Assembly (NCBI RefSeq): GCF_000971395.1
Contig: NZ_BBME01000013.1
Location: forward strand, 144,796-208,795
DNA from: Demequina iriomotensis
Lineage (GTDB): Bacteria > Actinomycetota > Actinomycetes > Actinomycetales > Demequinaceae
Direction of reading: 5' to 3'
DNA: 64,000 nucleotides
The position numbers and the translations under genes are program-made. Shown one piece after another: positions 16,645 to 26,038 of the stretch. Position 1 is the first letter of the stretch. Each line of letters starts with the position of its first letter. The notes beneath the pieces are model-generated. The model worked only from the letters and a program-made list of their open reading frames with translations. It made no database searches and had not been told where the DNA came from.

Positions 16645-18303
16645 TTATTTCACAACTCTCAGCAGCTCCTCGACGGACGTCAGGCCCTCCATCGCCTTGG
16701 CCCAGCCGTCCTCGATGAGCGTCTCCATGCCGGCCTCGCGGGCCGCCACGAGGATCTCCGCGGACGAGGCACGGGCGACCGCGAGCCGCTCGATGTCCTC
16801 GTTGACCGGCATGATCTCGTGCAGCGCGAGGCGCCCGCGGTAGCCCGTCTGCGAGCAGCTCGAGCACCCCACGGGGCGCATGAGCGTCGGCATGTCCGAG
16901 CCGTCCCACCGGAAGCGCTCGAGCTCCGCCTCCGAGGGCGCGTACTCCTCCTTGCACTTCGGGCACAGGCGGCGCGCGAGTCGCTGCGCGACCACGCAGT
17001 CGACGGCCGAGCCCACCAGGAACGGCTCGATGTCCATCTCCGTCAGACGGGTGATGGCCGAGGGCGCGTCGTTGGTGTGCAGCGTCGACAGCACCAGGTG
17101 ACCGGTGAGGGCCGCCTCGATGGCGATCTGCGCGGTCTCGCCGTCACGGATCTCGCCGAGCAGCACCACGTCCGGGTCGGCACGCAGGATCGAGCGCAGC
17201 GCGCCCGAGAACGTGAGGCCGGCCTTGGGGTTGACCTGGACCTGGTTGATGCCGGGGATGCGGTACTCGACCGGGTCTTCGACCGTGATGACGTTGATCT
17301 CCGGACGGGACACCTGGTTGAGGGTCGCGTAGAGCGTGGTCGACTTGCCGGAACCGGTCGGCCCGGTCACCAGGATCATGCCGTAGGGCTTGGTGTACGA
17401 CTCGCGGTACAGGTCCTGGTTCGACTCGCGCAGGCCCAGGTCCTCGAGCGCCATGGTCGCGGTCGAGTTGTCGAGGATACGCATGACGATCTTCTCGCCC
17501 CACACCGTGGGCAGGCACGCGACGCGGAGGTCGACCTTGCGGCCCTGGTGGGTGACGGACAGACGGCCGTCCTGCGGCTTGCGCCGCTCGGCGATGTCCA
17601 TGTCGGCCATGATCTTGATGCGCGAGATCATGCCGTTCTGCGTCGCCTTGGGCGCGCGCTGCATCTCGTGGAGCACGCCGTCGATGCGGTACCGGACGCG
17701 CACGTCCTTCTCCGCGGGCTCGATGTGGATGTCCGACGCGCGGTCCTGGATCGCCTGCGTGATGAGCAGGTTGACGAACCGCACGATGGGGGCGTCGTCC
17801 TCGATGACCGCGCCCATGTCCGACAGGTCCACGCCGTCGGGCTCGTCGGTGATCTCGCCCTGGAGGTTCTGGAGCTCGGCGTCCGAGCGGCAGTAGCGGT
17901 CGATCGCCGTGAGCAGGTCGTCGTGCGAGGCGACGACGGGGACCACGCGCAGGCGCGTGATCGCGCCGATGTCGTCGACCGCGACCACGTTGCCGGGGTT
18001 CGACATCGCGACCTTGATCATCCCGTCGCCGACGGCGAGCGGCAGAGCATGGTGGCGACGGCAGACGGCCTCGGGCACGAGCGCGACCGCGGCACGGTCC
18101 ACGGGGTAGTCGGCGAGCTCGACGAACTCCATGCCGACCTGCGCGGCCAGGGCGCGGACCAGCTGGCCCTCGGAGATGAAGCCCAGCTCGACCAGCGTGC
18201 GGCCGAGCGACTGCCCCCGCTGCTGCTGGGCGTCGATGGCCTCGACCAGCTGGTCCTCCGTGAGCACGCCGTCCTCGAGCAGGATGCTCCCCAGTTGCTT
18301 CAC
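16645..18303 (-). CDS. pilB: type IV pilus extension ATPase PilB
   Basis: 552 residues from GTG 18303, matching PilB length. The N-terminal MshEN/T2SSE domain begins VKQLGSILLEDG. Walker A GPTGSGKST is at ~314-322, Asp box TVEDPVEYRIPG, Walker B VLLGEIRDGETA, His box STLHTNDAPSAITRL, and a zinc tetracysteine CPKC...CSSC near ~450-485 that distinguishes PilB/GspE from PilT. It polymerises pilin. GGGAG lies six bases before the GTG; an in-frame ATG 48 bases upstream adds an atypical leader. First gene of the pilus cluster, 68 bases after aroE on the same strand. Confidence 0.94.
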   Translation of the reverse strand: MKQLGSILLEDGVLTEDQLVEAIDAQQQRGQSLGRTLVELGFISEGQLVRALAAQVGMEFVELADYPVDRAAVALVPEAVCRRHHALPLAVGDGMIKVAMSNPGNVVAVDDIGAITRLRVVPVVASHDDLLTAIDRYCRSDAELQNLQGEITDEPDGVDLSDMGAVIEDDAPIVRFVNLLITQAIQDRASDIHIEPAEKDVRVRYRIDGVLHEMQRAPKATQNGMISRIKIMADMDIAERRKPQDGRLSVTHQGRKVDLRVACLPTVWGEKIVMRILDNSTATMALEDLGLRESNQDLYRESYTKPYGMILVTGPTGSGKSTTLYATLNQVSRPEINVITVEDPVEYRIPGINQVQVNPKAGLTFSGALRSILRADPDVVLLGEIRDGETAQIAIEAALTGHLVLSTLHTNDAPSAITRLTEMDIEPFLVGSAVDCVVAQRLARRLCPKCKEEYAPSEAELERFRWDGSDMPTLMRPVGCSSCSQTGYRGRLALHEIMPVNEDIERLAVARASSAEILVAAREAGMETLIEDGWAKAMEGLTSVEELLRVVK

Positions 18304-18371
18304 CCGTGCTCCCTCAGCGCAGAAATAGTCGTGCGAACGTACCATCGGCACGCGCCGGGGAAAGTTGAGTG

Positions 18372-19211
18372 TTACCTATTCCACACGGAGGAGAGCGCGG
18401 CGCCCATCGCGTCGAGCGGCGCGGGGCGGCCCGTCATGAGTCGCACCTGCTCCCCCGCCTGATGCAGGAGCATCCGCTCGCCGCCGATGCGGGTGCCGCC
18501 GAGCGCGGCCCACGCCGCACCGAGAGGCGTCACCGGCGGGTCGTACACCGCATCGAGCAGCGCGGAGCCCGCGCGCACCGAGGTGAGTGTGCCGCCCAGC
18601 TCGGCGCCGGCGGCTGCCGGGACGGTCGAGACGACGGTGTCGACGTCGCGGGCGATGGCGCTCACCTCGTCGAGGCCGATGAAGCGCGGCCGCACGCCCA
18701 TCTTGGTCGCCGCGCGCAGCAGCCCGCCCGCCCGCCCGCGGTTGCGCACCGCGACGAGCGGCGCCTCGACGCCCATCCCGCCTAGCGCGGCCATCGCGGA
18801 GGTCGCGGTCGCTCCCCCGCCGATGATCAGCCCGGACGATGCGCGGGCCACGCCGGCCTCCCGGAACGCGGCCTGGATGCCCCACACGTCGGTGTTGGCG
18901 CCGGTGAGCTGGCGCACGCCGCCCAGGTCCTGGATCAGCACCGTGTTGATCGCGCCCACGAGCTTGGCCATGGACTCGACGAAGTCCATGAGCGGCAGCG
19001 CCTCGACCTTGAGCGGCATCGTGAGCGACAACCCGGCCCACGCATCGTCCAGGCCGTCGAGGAAGCCGGCGAGCCCGCCCTCGGGGACGTCGAACGCGTC
19101 GTACTCCCAGTCGAGGCCGAGCTCACGGTAGGCCGCCCGATGCAGCACCGGGGACAGCGAGTGCCCGATCGGGTGGCCCAGGACGCCGGCGCGCCGGCTG
19201 CCCGCGCTCAC
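18372..19211 (-). CDS. aroE: shikimate dehydrogenase
   Basis: NADPH-dependent reduction of 3-dehydroshikimate to shikimate. 279 residues from GTG 19211, which overlaps the mltG stop (GTGA). GHPIGHSLSPVLH near the N-terminus binds shikimate, SLTMPLK carries the catalytic Lys, GANTDVWGI the Asp, and the GGGATATSAM loop binds NADP. In many actinobacteria aroE is followed closely by aroC; here the pilus cluster lies between them. It contains two exact 10-mer words (18834, 19041). Confidence 0.95.
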   Translation of the reverse strand: MSAGSRRAGVLGHPIGHSLSPVLHRAAYRELGLDWEYDAFDVPEGGLAGFLDGLDDAWAGLSLTMPLKVEALPLMDFVESMAKLVGAINTVLIQDLGGVRQLTGANTDVWGIQAAFREAGVARASSGLIIGGGATATSAMAALGGMGVEAPLVAVRNRGRAGGLLRAATKMGVRPRFIGLDEVSAIARDVDTVVSTVPAAAGAELGGTLTSVRAGSALLDAVYDPPVTPLGAAWAALGGTRIGGERMLLHQAGEQVRLMTGRPAPLDAMGAALSSVWNR

Positions 19212-20341
19212 TCGGAGTCGGAGGACTGGTTGGCCTCGACCCACGCGTCGAGCTCGGCCGAGTTCGCCAGGTGGTCGGCGTACTCGGTCGCGTACTTCGT
19301 CTCGCCCGTCTCCAGGTTGACCGTGACGAAGAACAGGTACTCCGTGTCGGCCGGGTTGACCGCCGCCGCGATCGACGCCTCGCCCGGACCCGCGATCGGG
19401 GTCGGGGGCAGGCCCGTGTTGGCGTACGTGTTGTACGGGCTGTCGACCGCGAGCTCGTCCTTCGAGGCGAACGCGCCCTCGGACTGCGTCACGTACTTGA
19501 CCGTCGAGTCGAGCTCGAGCTTCATGTCGATCGCGAGGCGGTTGTAGATGACCGAGGCGATCTTGGGACGGTCCTCGTCGAGCTTGGCCTCGCGCTCGAT
19601 GAGCGACGCCACCGTGAGCACCTGCTGGCGGTCCTCGGGCGCCACGTCGTAGCTGTCGAGCACCGTGATGGTCTGCTCGACCATGCGCGTGAGGATCTCC
19701 TGCGGGGTGACGCCCGGGTCGAACTGGTACGTCGACGGGAACAGCCAGCCCTCGAGGCTGCCGTTCGCCTCCTCGGGCAGGCCGAGCGCGTCAGTGTTGT
19801 CCATGGCGGCCTGCACGTCCTCCACGGACGCGCCCGTGAGGTTGGCGATCGACTGCTTGTAGTACTCGAGCGACTTGCCCTCGGGGATGGTGATGGACTT
19901 GACGTCGCGGTTCGCGGGGTCGAGCAGCGCCTCGAGCGCGTACGAGGCCTTCATCTCCTTGTGCATGAAGTAGTAGCCCGGCTTGATCGAGTTCGAGTCC
20001 GGGTTGTCGTACCACGCCGCGATGAAGGCCTGCTCGGAGGCCACCACGCCCGCATCGTGCAGCGTCGCGGCGATGTCGGCGCCCACGGCGCCCTCCTCGA
20101 TGACCACCTGGACGTTGCCCTGGCCGGGGCCGTCGTAGTCCTGCACCTCGTTGGTGGTGGACTCGAAGCCCTGCAGGAAGTTCATCGCGGTCGACGCGCC
20201 GAGCGCGAGCACCACGAGGCCCACCGCGGTCGCGATGAGCGTGAACCGCCGCCGGGCGGCGCGGCGCTTGCTGCGCTGCAGCCGTCGCAGGTCCAGCGAC
20301 GTCGTCGTCGTCGCCTCGGCCTCGAAAAGGTCAGTCATCAT
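19208..20341 (-). CDS. mltG: endolytic murein transglycosylase MltG
   Basis: 377 residues. A basic cytoplasmic N-terminus is followed by one membrane span (about 33-55) and a YceG domain with catalytic Glu in ASLIEREAKLDEDRPKIASV and the terminal NTYANTGLPPTPI motif. It cuts nascent peptidoglycan strands at the membrane and sets glycan length. Two adjacent ATGs (20341, 20338) overlap the ruvX end by a few bases; AAGGGGA precedes them. Conserved neighbour of ruvX and aroE in actinobacteria. Confidence 0.93.
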   Translation of the reverse strand: MMTDLFEAEATTTTSLDLRRLQRSKRRAARRRFTLIATAVGLVVLALGASTAMNFLQGFESTTNEVQDYDGPGQGNVQVVIEEGAVGADIAATLHDAGVVASEQAFIAAWYDNPDSNSIKPGYYFMHKEMKASYALEALLDPANRDVKSITIPEGKSLEYYKQSIANLTGASVEDVQAAMDNTDALGLPEEANGSLEGWLFPSTYQFDPGVTPQEILTRMVEQTITVLDSYDVAPEDRQQVLTVASLIEREAKLDEDRPKIASVIYNRLAIDMKLELDSTVKYVTQSEGAFASKDELAVDSPYNTYANTGLPPTPIAGPGEASIAAAVNPADTEYLFFVTVNLETGETKYATEYADHLANSAELDAWVEANQSSDSE

Positions 20342-20798
20342 TCCCCTTGCGCGGAACCTCGATCGTCACCGACTCGAGATTACCGTTCCTGTCAACATCC
20401 AAGGCGTTCTCGAGGATCACCACGGCGGCGGCCTGGTCGATGACCTGGCGCTGCTTCTTGGCGTTCCGGCCCGCGCTGCGCATGGCCTGCGCCGCGGTGG
20501 CCGTCGAGAATCGCTCGTCGATCAAACGAACGCTCGCGGAGGTCAGTTCCGCGAGCCCCGCCGCGAACGCGCGTGCGTCCTCGGCGCTGGTGCCCTCCTG
20601 GCCGGAGAGCTTGCGCGGCAGGCCGACGAACACGGTGATCGCACCGCGCTCCTCGGCTAGCCCAGCCACGGCCTGCACGTCCCCGACGCCCCGCTGCACG
20701 GTGTCGACGGGGAACGCCATGAGGCCGTCGGGGTCGGACGCCGCCACGCCGATGCGGACGGTGCCGACGTCGACCCCGAGGCGCGCGCCCTTACGCAC
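20331..20798 (-). CDS. ruvX: putative pre-16S rRNA nuclease / Holliday junction resolvase-like RuvX (YqgF)
   Basis: 155 residues with an RNase H fold. LGVDVGTVRIGVA opens the domain and carries the first acidic catalytic residue; LIDERFSTATA and VIDQAAAVVIL supply the others. Thought to mature 16S rRNA 5' ends. GTG start at 20798 overlaps the alaS stop by eight bases, so it is coupled to alaS. Confidence 0.92.
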   Translation of the reverse strand: MRKGARLGVDVGTVRIGVAASDPDGLMAFPVDTVQRGVGDVQAVAGLAEERGAITVFVGLPRKLSGQEGTSAEDARAFAAGLAELTSASVRLIDERFSTATAAQAMRSAGRNAKKQRQVIDQAAAVVILENALDVDRNGNLESVTIEVPRKGNDD

Positions 20799-23463
20799 GC
20801 GCCGCCACGGTCGAGGCGACGGCCGCGAGGGCCGCCGGGATCTGCTCCACGTCCTGGCCGCCGCCCTGCGCGAGGTCCGGCTTGCCGCCGCCTCCGCCGC
20901 CCAGGATGGACGATGCGGCCTTGACCAGGTCGCCCGCCTTGAGACCCGCGTCGCGCGCGCCCTGGTTGGTGGCGATCACGATCTGCGGGCGGCCGTTGAC
21001 GTCCGCCGCGATGGCGACCACCGACGGGGCGGACTCGCCCAGGCGGGCGCGCACGTCGGTGACCACGCTGCGAAGGTCGTCCGCGTCGGCGGCGTTCTCG
21101 GACACGTGCGTGACCACGCGGATGCCCGCGACGTCGACGGCCTTGTCCACGAGCCCGGCCGCGACCTGCTGCATCGCCTGCTGGCGGTAGCCCGCGAGCT
21201 GCTTCTCGGCCTCCGCGAGGCGCTCGAGCACCTTCTCGACACGTCCCTTGAGCTCGCCCGGCTGCACCTTGAGCGTCGAGGTCAGCTCGGAGACCAGCGC
21301 GCGCTCGGCGGCGAGCTTCTGGAACGCCTCGATGCCCACGAAGGCCTCGATGCGGCGCGAGCCCGAGCCCACGGAGGACTCGGTCGACAGCGCGACCAGG
21401 CCCACCTGGCTCGAGTGGTCGACGTGCGTGCCGCCGCAGAGCTCGCGTGACCAGGGGCCGCCGATCTCGATGACCCGCACCGTCTCGTCGTACGTCTCGC
21501 CGAACAGCGCGACCGCGCCCCACTCCTTGGCCTCGGGCAGCGACATGTGCTGCGCCGTGACGGCGTGGTCCGCGCGGATGGCCCGGTTGGTGACCTCCTC
21601 GATCTCGGAGCGCGTCTCGACGGACAGCGCCGAGGGCCACGAGAAGTCGAGGCGGAGGTAGCCGGGCTTGTTGTACGAGCCCGACTGGAGCGCGTCCGGG
21701 CCGAGCACCTCTCGCAGCGCGGCGTGCAGGATGTGGGTGCCCGAGTGTGCCTGGCGGGCGCCGCGGCGCCACTCCGGGTCGACCTCGGCGGAGACCTGGT
21801 CGCCCTGGGCGACCTGACCCTCGACCACGGTGCAGGTGTGGACCACGAGCCCCTTGACCGGGCGCTGGACGTCGATGACCTCGAGCGTGCCGTGCGCCGA
21901 GCGGATCACGCCCGAATCGGCCTCCTGGCCGCCGGACTCCGCGTAGAACGGGGTCTGCGGGAGCACCACCTCGACGGTCTCGCCCTCCGACGCGACGGGG
22001 ACGGTGACGCCGTCCTTGAGCAGCGCGGTGATCTCGGTCGCGGTGGTGAGCTCCTGGTAGGCACGGAACTCGGTGAGTCCCTCGGCCTCCTTGAGCCCCA
22101 AGTAGACGCCCACGTCGGCGTGGCCGCCCTTCTTGGCCTTCGCATCGGCGCGGGCGCGGTCCTTCTGCTCCTTCATGAGCTCGCGGAACTTCGCCTCGTC
22201 GACCTGGATGCCCTGCTCGGACGCCATCTCGAGCGTGATGTCGATCGGGAAGCCGTACGTGTCGTGCAGCGTGAACGCGTCGGCGCCGGACAGCGCCTTC
22301 GAGCCGCTCCTCTTCACCTCGGCCACGGCCGTGTCGAAGATGGTCGTGCCCGCCACGAGGGTGCGACGGAACGCGTCCTCCTCGTTGTAGGCGATCGCCT
22401 CGATCTTCGCGCGGTTCGCCGCGAGCTCCGGGTAGGTCGCGCTCATCGCGTCGATCGACGCGGGCAGCAGCTCGGGCATCGTGCGCTCGTCCACGCCCAT
22501 GAGCTTCATGGCGCGCACCGAGCGGCGGATGAGGCGGCGCAGCACGAAGCCGCGGCCCTCGTTGCCCGGCGTGACGCCGTCGCCGATGAGCATGAGCGCC
22601 GAGCGCACGTGGTCGGCGACCACGCGCATGCGCACGTCATCGGCCTCGTCCGCGCCGTACGTCTTGCCGGAGAGCGCCTGGGCCCTCGCGATGACGGGGT
22701 ACACCTCGTCGATCTCGTACATGTTCGCGACGCCCTGCTTGAGGTACGCGAGACGCTCGAGGCCGGCGCCGGTGTCGATGGCCTTCTGGTCGAGCTCGCG
22801 GATGAGCGGGTAGTCCTTGCCGGCGCCTTCGCCGCGCAGGAACTGGTCGAACACGAGGTTCCACACCTCGAGGTAGCGGTCGCCGCCCGGGTCGACGGTG
22901 CCGCCGACGGCCTCGGGGCCGAACTCGGGGCCGCGGTCGTAGTGCCACTCCGCGCAGGGGCCCGCGGGGCCGGGCTGGCCCGTGTCCCAGAAGTTCTCCT
23001 CGCGCGTGAGCTTGACGATGCGCTCGGGCGCCACGCCGATGTTGGTGAGGTGGCTGAACGCCTCCTCGTCCTCGTTCCAGATGGTCACCCAGAAGCGCTC
23101 GGCGTCGAAGCCGAGGTTGCCCTCCGCCTCGGGTCCCGTGAGGAACTCGTAGGCGTAGTTGATGGCGCCTTCCTTGAAGTAGTCGCCGAAGGAGAAGTTG
23201 CCGAGCATCTGGAAGAACGTGCCGTGGCGGGTGGTCTTGCCGACCTCCTCGATGTCCTTGGTGCGGATGCACTTCTGGACCGAGGCGATGCGGGGGTGCG
23301 GCGAGGTGTCGGTCCCGATGATGTACGGGATGAACGGCACCATGCCGGCGACCGTGAACAGCAGCGACGGATCGGGCGACACGAGCGACGCGCTCGGCGC
23401 GATGTGGTGGTCGTTCTTCGCGAAGTAGTCGACCCACCGGGTGGCGATCTCAGAGGTCTGCAT
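20791..23463 (-). CDS. alaS: alanyl-tRNA synthetase
   Basis: 890 residues, full length. The class II catalytic core includes motif 1 around KCIRTKDIEEVGKT and motif 2 around RHGTFFQMLGNFSFGDYF. The editing domain has the zinc sites SGTHILHAAL and CGGTHVDHSS, and the C-terminal DHHA1 domain has the glycine-rich GGGGGGKPD tail. ATG 23463 begins MQTSEIATRWVDYF; in-frame codons upstream are unsupported. First gene of an alaS-ruvX-mltG-aroE run. Codons GCA TCG TCC at 20908 hold an exact 10-mer word. Confidence 0.98.
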   Translation of the reverse strand: MQTSEIATRWVDYFAKNDHHIAPSASLVSPDPSLLFTVAGMVPFIPYIIGTDTSPHPRIASVQKCIRTKDIEEVGKTTRHGTFFQMLGNFSFGDYFKEGAINYAYEFLTGPEAEGNLGFDAERFWVTIWNEDEEAFSHLTNIGVAPERIVKLTREENFWDTGQPGPAGPCAEWHYDRGPEFGPEAVGGTVDPGGDRYLEVWNLVFDQFLRGEGAGKDYPLIRELDQKAIDTGAGLERLAYLKQGVANMYEIDEVYPVIARAQALSGKTYGADEADDVRMRVVADHVRSALMLIGDGVTPGNEGRGFVLRRLIRRSVRAMKLMGVDERTMPELLPASIDAMSATYPELAANRAKIEAIAYNEEDAFRRTLVAGTTIFDTAVAEVKRSGSKALSGADAFTLHDTYGFPIDITLEMASEQGIQVDEAKFRELMKEQKDRARADAKAKKGGHADVGVYLGLKEAEGLTEFRAYQELTTATEITALLKDGVTVPVASEGETVEVVLPQTPFYAESGGQEADSGVIRSAHGTLEVIDVQRPVKGLVVHTCTVVEGQVAQGDQVSAEVDPEWRRGARQAHSGTHILHAALREVLGPDALQSGSYNKPGYLRLDFSWPSALSVETRSEIEEVTNRAIRADHAVTAQHMSLPEAKEWGAVALFGETYDETVRVIEIGGPWSRELCGGTHVDHSSQVGLVALSTESSVGSGSRRIEAFVGIEAFQKLAAERALVSELTSTLKVQPGELKGRVEKVLERLAEAEKQLAGYRQQAMQQVAAGLVDKAVDVAGIRVVTHVSENAADADDLRSVVTDVRARLGESAPSVVAIAADVNGRPQIVIATNQGARDAGLKAGDLVKAASSILGGGGGGKPDLAQGGGQDVEQIPAALAAVASTVAARA

Positions 23464-23533
23464 GCGTGGTTCTAGTCCTTCTCCTGATGGACCGGGACCT
23501 CGACGGCCCGGCCTCCCCTGCATCGTGCAGAAA

Positions 23534-23574
23534 GGCCGCGGTGCACCACCCGCGAGGGGCGGCGCACCGCGGCC
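23534..23574 (-). terminator. rpsD terminator
   Basis: An 11-bp GC-rich stem (GGCCGCGGTGC with its complement) lies about 40 bases past the rpsD stop, followed on the minus strand by TTT. It separates rpsD from alaS. Confidence 0.7.
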
Positions 23575-23611
23575 GCTGCTGGCGGGCCCGCGAGGGCCTC
23601 ACCGGTGCGCT

Positions 23612-24238
23612 TTAGCGAGCGTAGTACTCGACGACCAGCTGCACGTCGCAGGTCACGGGGACCTCGGCGCGCTTCGGGCGGCGGACCAGCGTCGCGGTGA
23701 GCTTCTCAAGCGTGACGTTGAGGTACTCGGGCACCTGGGGCAGCACGTCGCGGTGAGCACCGGCGGCGGCGGCCATGTAGGGCTCCATGGTGACGGCCTT
23801 GGGCTTGACCTGGATGGTCTGGCCCGGCTTCACGCGGAACGAGGGACGGTCGACGATCTTGCCGTCCACGAGGATGTGGCGGTGCAGGACCGACTGACGG
23901 GCCTGGAGGATCGTGCGGGCGAAGCCGGCACGGAGCACCAGGGCGTCGAGACGCATCTCGAGAAGCTCGACGAAGTTCTCACCGGTCAGACCGGTCTCCT
24001 TCTTGGCCTCGGCGTAGGTCGAGGTCATCTGCTTCTCGCGAAGGCCGTACTGCGCGCGAAGACGCTGCTTCTCGCGCAGACGCACGGCGTAGTCGCTCTC
24101 CTTGCGGCGGGCGGTGCGGCCGTGCTCGCCCGGGGGGTACGGGCGCTTCTCGAAGTGCTTGACGGCCTTCGGGGTCAGGGCGATCCCGAGGCTGCGCGAC
24201 AGGCGGACCTGGCGACGTGCCTTCTGAACAGAGGTCAT
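23612..24238 (-). CDS. rpsD: 30S ribosomal protein S4
   Basis: 208 residues, normal length. The S4 N-terminal region with RPYPPGEHG is followed by the S4 RNA-binding domain (MRLDALVLRAGFARTILQARQ, then HRHILVDGKIVDRPSFRVKPG) and an EYLNV tail. ATG 24238 has GAAGGAA correctly spaced. It is separate from the main ribosomal operon, a common actinobacterial arrangement beside alaS. Confidence 0.98.
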   Translation of the reverse strand: MTSVQKARRQVRLSRSLGIALTPKAVKHFEKRPYPPGEHGRTARRKESDYAVRLREKQRLRAQYGLREKQMTSTYAEAKKETGLTGENFVELLEMRLDALVLRAGFARTILQARQSVLHRHILVDGKIVDRPSFRVKPGQTIQVKPKAVTMEPYMAAAAGAHRDVLPQVPEYLNVTLEKLTATLVRRPKRAEVPVTCDVQLVVEYYAR

Positions 24239-24388
24239 GATTTCCTTCACAGCTCCAGACGCGCGCGGATGCGCATCAGGAAATGATCGATGTGTGCTGA
24301 GTTCGCGGCGACAGCAGCCAACCGTCCGCGAGGGCTGAACAACTATACCAGGGCGGAGCCGTTCCCGGCAGAACGCGACACGCGTCCC

Positions 24389-24394
24389 TACAAT
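24389..24394 (+). promoter_or_regulatory. -10 hexamer of a leaderless promoter
   Basis: TACAAT ends six bases before the ATG at 24401, with no Shine-Dalgarno between. Confidence 0.5.
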
Positions 24395-24400
24395 CGTCCC

Positions 24401-24694
24401 ATGTCCTTCCAGGCGTACCTCGACGCTGTCGAGACCAAGACCGGCCTCACCCCGCGCCAGCTGATCGACCTCGCCACCGAGCGAGGGTTCGGCCCCGGCA
24501 CCAAGGCGACGCCCATCCTCGAGTGGCTCCAGGCGGACTACGGCCTCGGTCGGGGGCACGGGATGGCCATGGTGCACGTCATCACCAAGGGGCCCCAGAT
24601 CTCCGACAAGCACGTGGGCTCCGGCGGCACTCATGCCGACCCGAAGGACCACCTGTGGCTCGACGGCAAGGACTCCAAGCCCGAGGGCTACTGA
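24401..24694 (+). CDS. DUF4287 domain protein
   Basis: 97 residues. It starts MSFQAYLDAVETKTGLTPRQ, the recognisable opening of DUF4287, and includes a GHGMAMVHVI segment; the tail is acidic and Lys/Asp-rich. Function unknown. ATG 24401 is chosen because a TACAAT -10 box sits exactly six bases before it. It converges with rarA, overlapping its end by seven bases. Confidence 0.85.
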   Translation: MSFQAYLDAVETKTGLTPRQLIDLATERGFGPGTKATPILEWLQADYGLGRGHGMAMVHVITKGPQISDKHVGSGGTHADPKDHLWLDGKDSKPEGY

Positions 24695-26016
24695 TCCCTG
24701 CCGAGCATCCCGCGGATGGTCCGCAGGCGCTCCGTGAGCGTGCGCTCGTAGCCGTGCTCGGTCGGCGAGTAGTAGCGCGCGCCTCGCAGGGTCTCCGGGA
24801 GGTACTCCTGCGCGGCGACCCCGTGCGGCGCGTCGTGGGCGTAGATGTAGTCCTGGCCGTGGCCGATGCGCTCGGCCCCCGCGTAGTGCGCGTCGCGCAG
24901 GTGCTCGGGCACCACGCCCGCCTTACCCGCGCGGACGTCCGCGATCGCGGCGTCGATCGCGCGGTACGAGCGGTTCGACTTGGGCGCGCTCGCGAGATAC
25001 GTGGTGGCCTCCGCCAGGACGATGCGCCCCTCGGGCATCCCGATGAAGCTCACCGCCTCTGCGGCGGCCTGGGCGATCACGAGTCCCTGCGGATCCGCCA
25101 TGCCGATGTCCTCGGCCGCGAGGATCACCAACCGGCGCGCGATGAAGCGAGGGTCCTCCCCCGCCACCACCATGCGCGCCAGATAGTGAAGCGCGGCGTC
25201 CACATCCGAGCCGCGGACCGACTTGATGAACGCGCTGATGACGTCGTAGTGCTGGTCCCCCGACTTGTCGTACGCGACCAGCGCGGCGTCCATGGTCGCC
25301 TCGGCGAGCTCGGCGGTGATGACCCCGCCCGGGCCGGCCGAGTCGGCGATCGACTCGAGCAGCGTGAGCGCCTTGCGGGCGTCCGCCCCCGCGACCCGCA
25401 GGATGTGGTCCCGGGCTTGCGCCTCGAGCGTCACGCGCCCGCCGAGCCCCCGCGCATCGTCCACCGCCCTCGCCAGGAGCGCGGCGATGTCGGCCGACGC
25501 GAGCGGCTGGAGCACCAGCAGCAGCGACCGCGACAGCAGCGGGCCGACCACGGAGAACGACGGGTTCTCGGTGGTCGCGCCGATCAGAGTCACCCAGCGG
25601 TTCTCGACCGCGGGCAGCAGGGCGTCCTGCTGGCTGCGCGTGAAACGGTGGATCTCGTCGATGAAGAGGACGGTCTCCCGCTCCCCCGTCGCGATGCGCC
25701 GCTTCGAGTCGTCGACCACAGCCCGCACGTCCTTGACGCCGGCCGTGACCGCCGAGAGCTCGACGAAGCGGCGGTTGCCCGCGACCAGGTACGCGAGCGT
25801 GGTCTTGCCCGTGCCGGGCGGTCCCCACAGCACCACCGAGGTGGCCGCGGCGTCCTCGCCGATGAGCCGACGCAGCGGCGAGCCCTCGGTGAGGAGGTGG
25901 GACTGGCCCACCACCTCCTCGAGGGCCCGCGGCCGCATGCGGACGGCGAGCGGGGCGTTGCCGAGCGTCTCGGGCACCCCCGAGGCATCGGTGCGCGCCG
26001 CGTCGAACAGATCCAT
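24688..26016 (-). CDS. rarA: replication-associated recombination protein A (MgsA/RarA AAA ATPase)
   Basis: 442 residues. Clamp-loader-like AAA+ domain: Walker A GPPGTGKTT near residue 65, Walker B FIDEIHRFTRSQQDALLP, sensor 1 GATTENPSF; then the C-terminal tetramerisation domain with YDKSGDQHYDVISAFIKS and ARRLVILAAEDIG. It acts at stalled replication forks. ATG 26016 begins MDLFDAA; longer in-frame starts overlap the next gene. Contains exact 10-mer words at 25017 and 25453. Confidence 0.95.
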   Translation of the reverse strand: MDLFDAARTDASGVPETLGNAPLAVRMRPRALEEVVGQSHLLTEGSPLRRLIGEDAAATSVVLWGPPGTGKTTLAYLVAGNRRFVELSAVTAGVKDVRAVVDDSKRRIATGERETVLFIDEIHRFTRSQQDALLPAVENRWVTLIGATTENPSFSVVGPLLSRSLLLVLQPLASADIAALLARAVDDARGLGGRVTLEAQARDHILRVAGADARKALTLLESIADSAGPGGVITAELAEATMDAALVAYDKSGDQHYDVISAFIKSVRGSDVDAALHYLARMVVAGEDPRFIARRLVILAAEDIGMADPQGLVIAQAAAEAVSFIGMPEGRIVLAEATTYLASAPKSNRSYRAIDAAIADVRAGKAGVVPEHLRDAHYAGAERIGHGQDYIYAHDAPHGVAAQEYLPETLRGARYYSPTEHGYERTLTERLRTIRGMLGRDQ

Positions 26017-26038
26017 GCAGGTCAGCGTAGGCGGTCGC

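Noticed and set aside
15005..16843. 612-codon open frame antisense to pilT
   Set aside because: Same reason; no start signal or domain.
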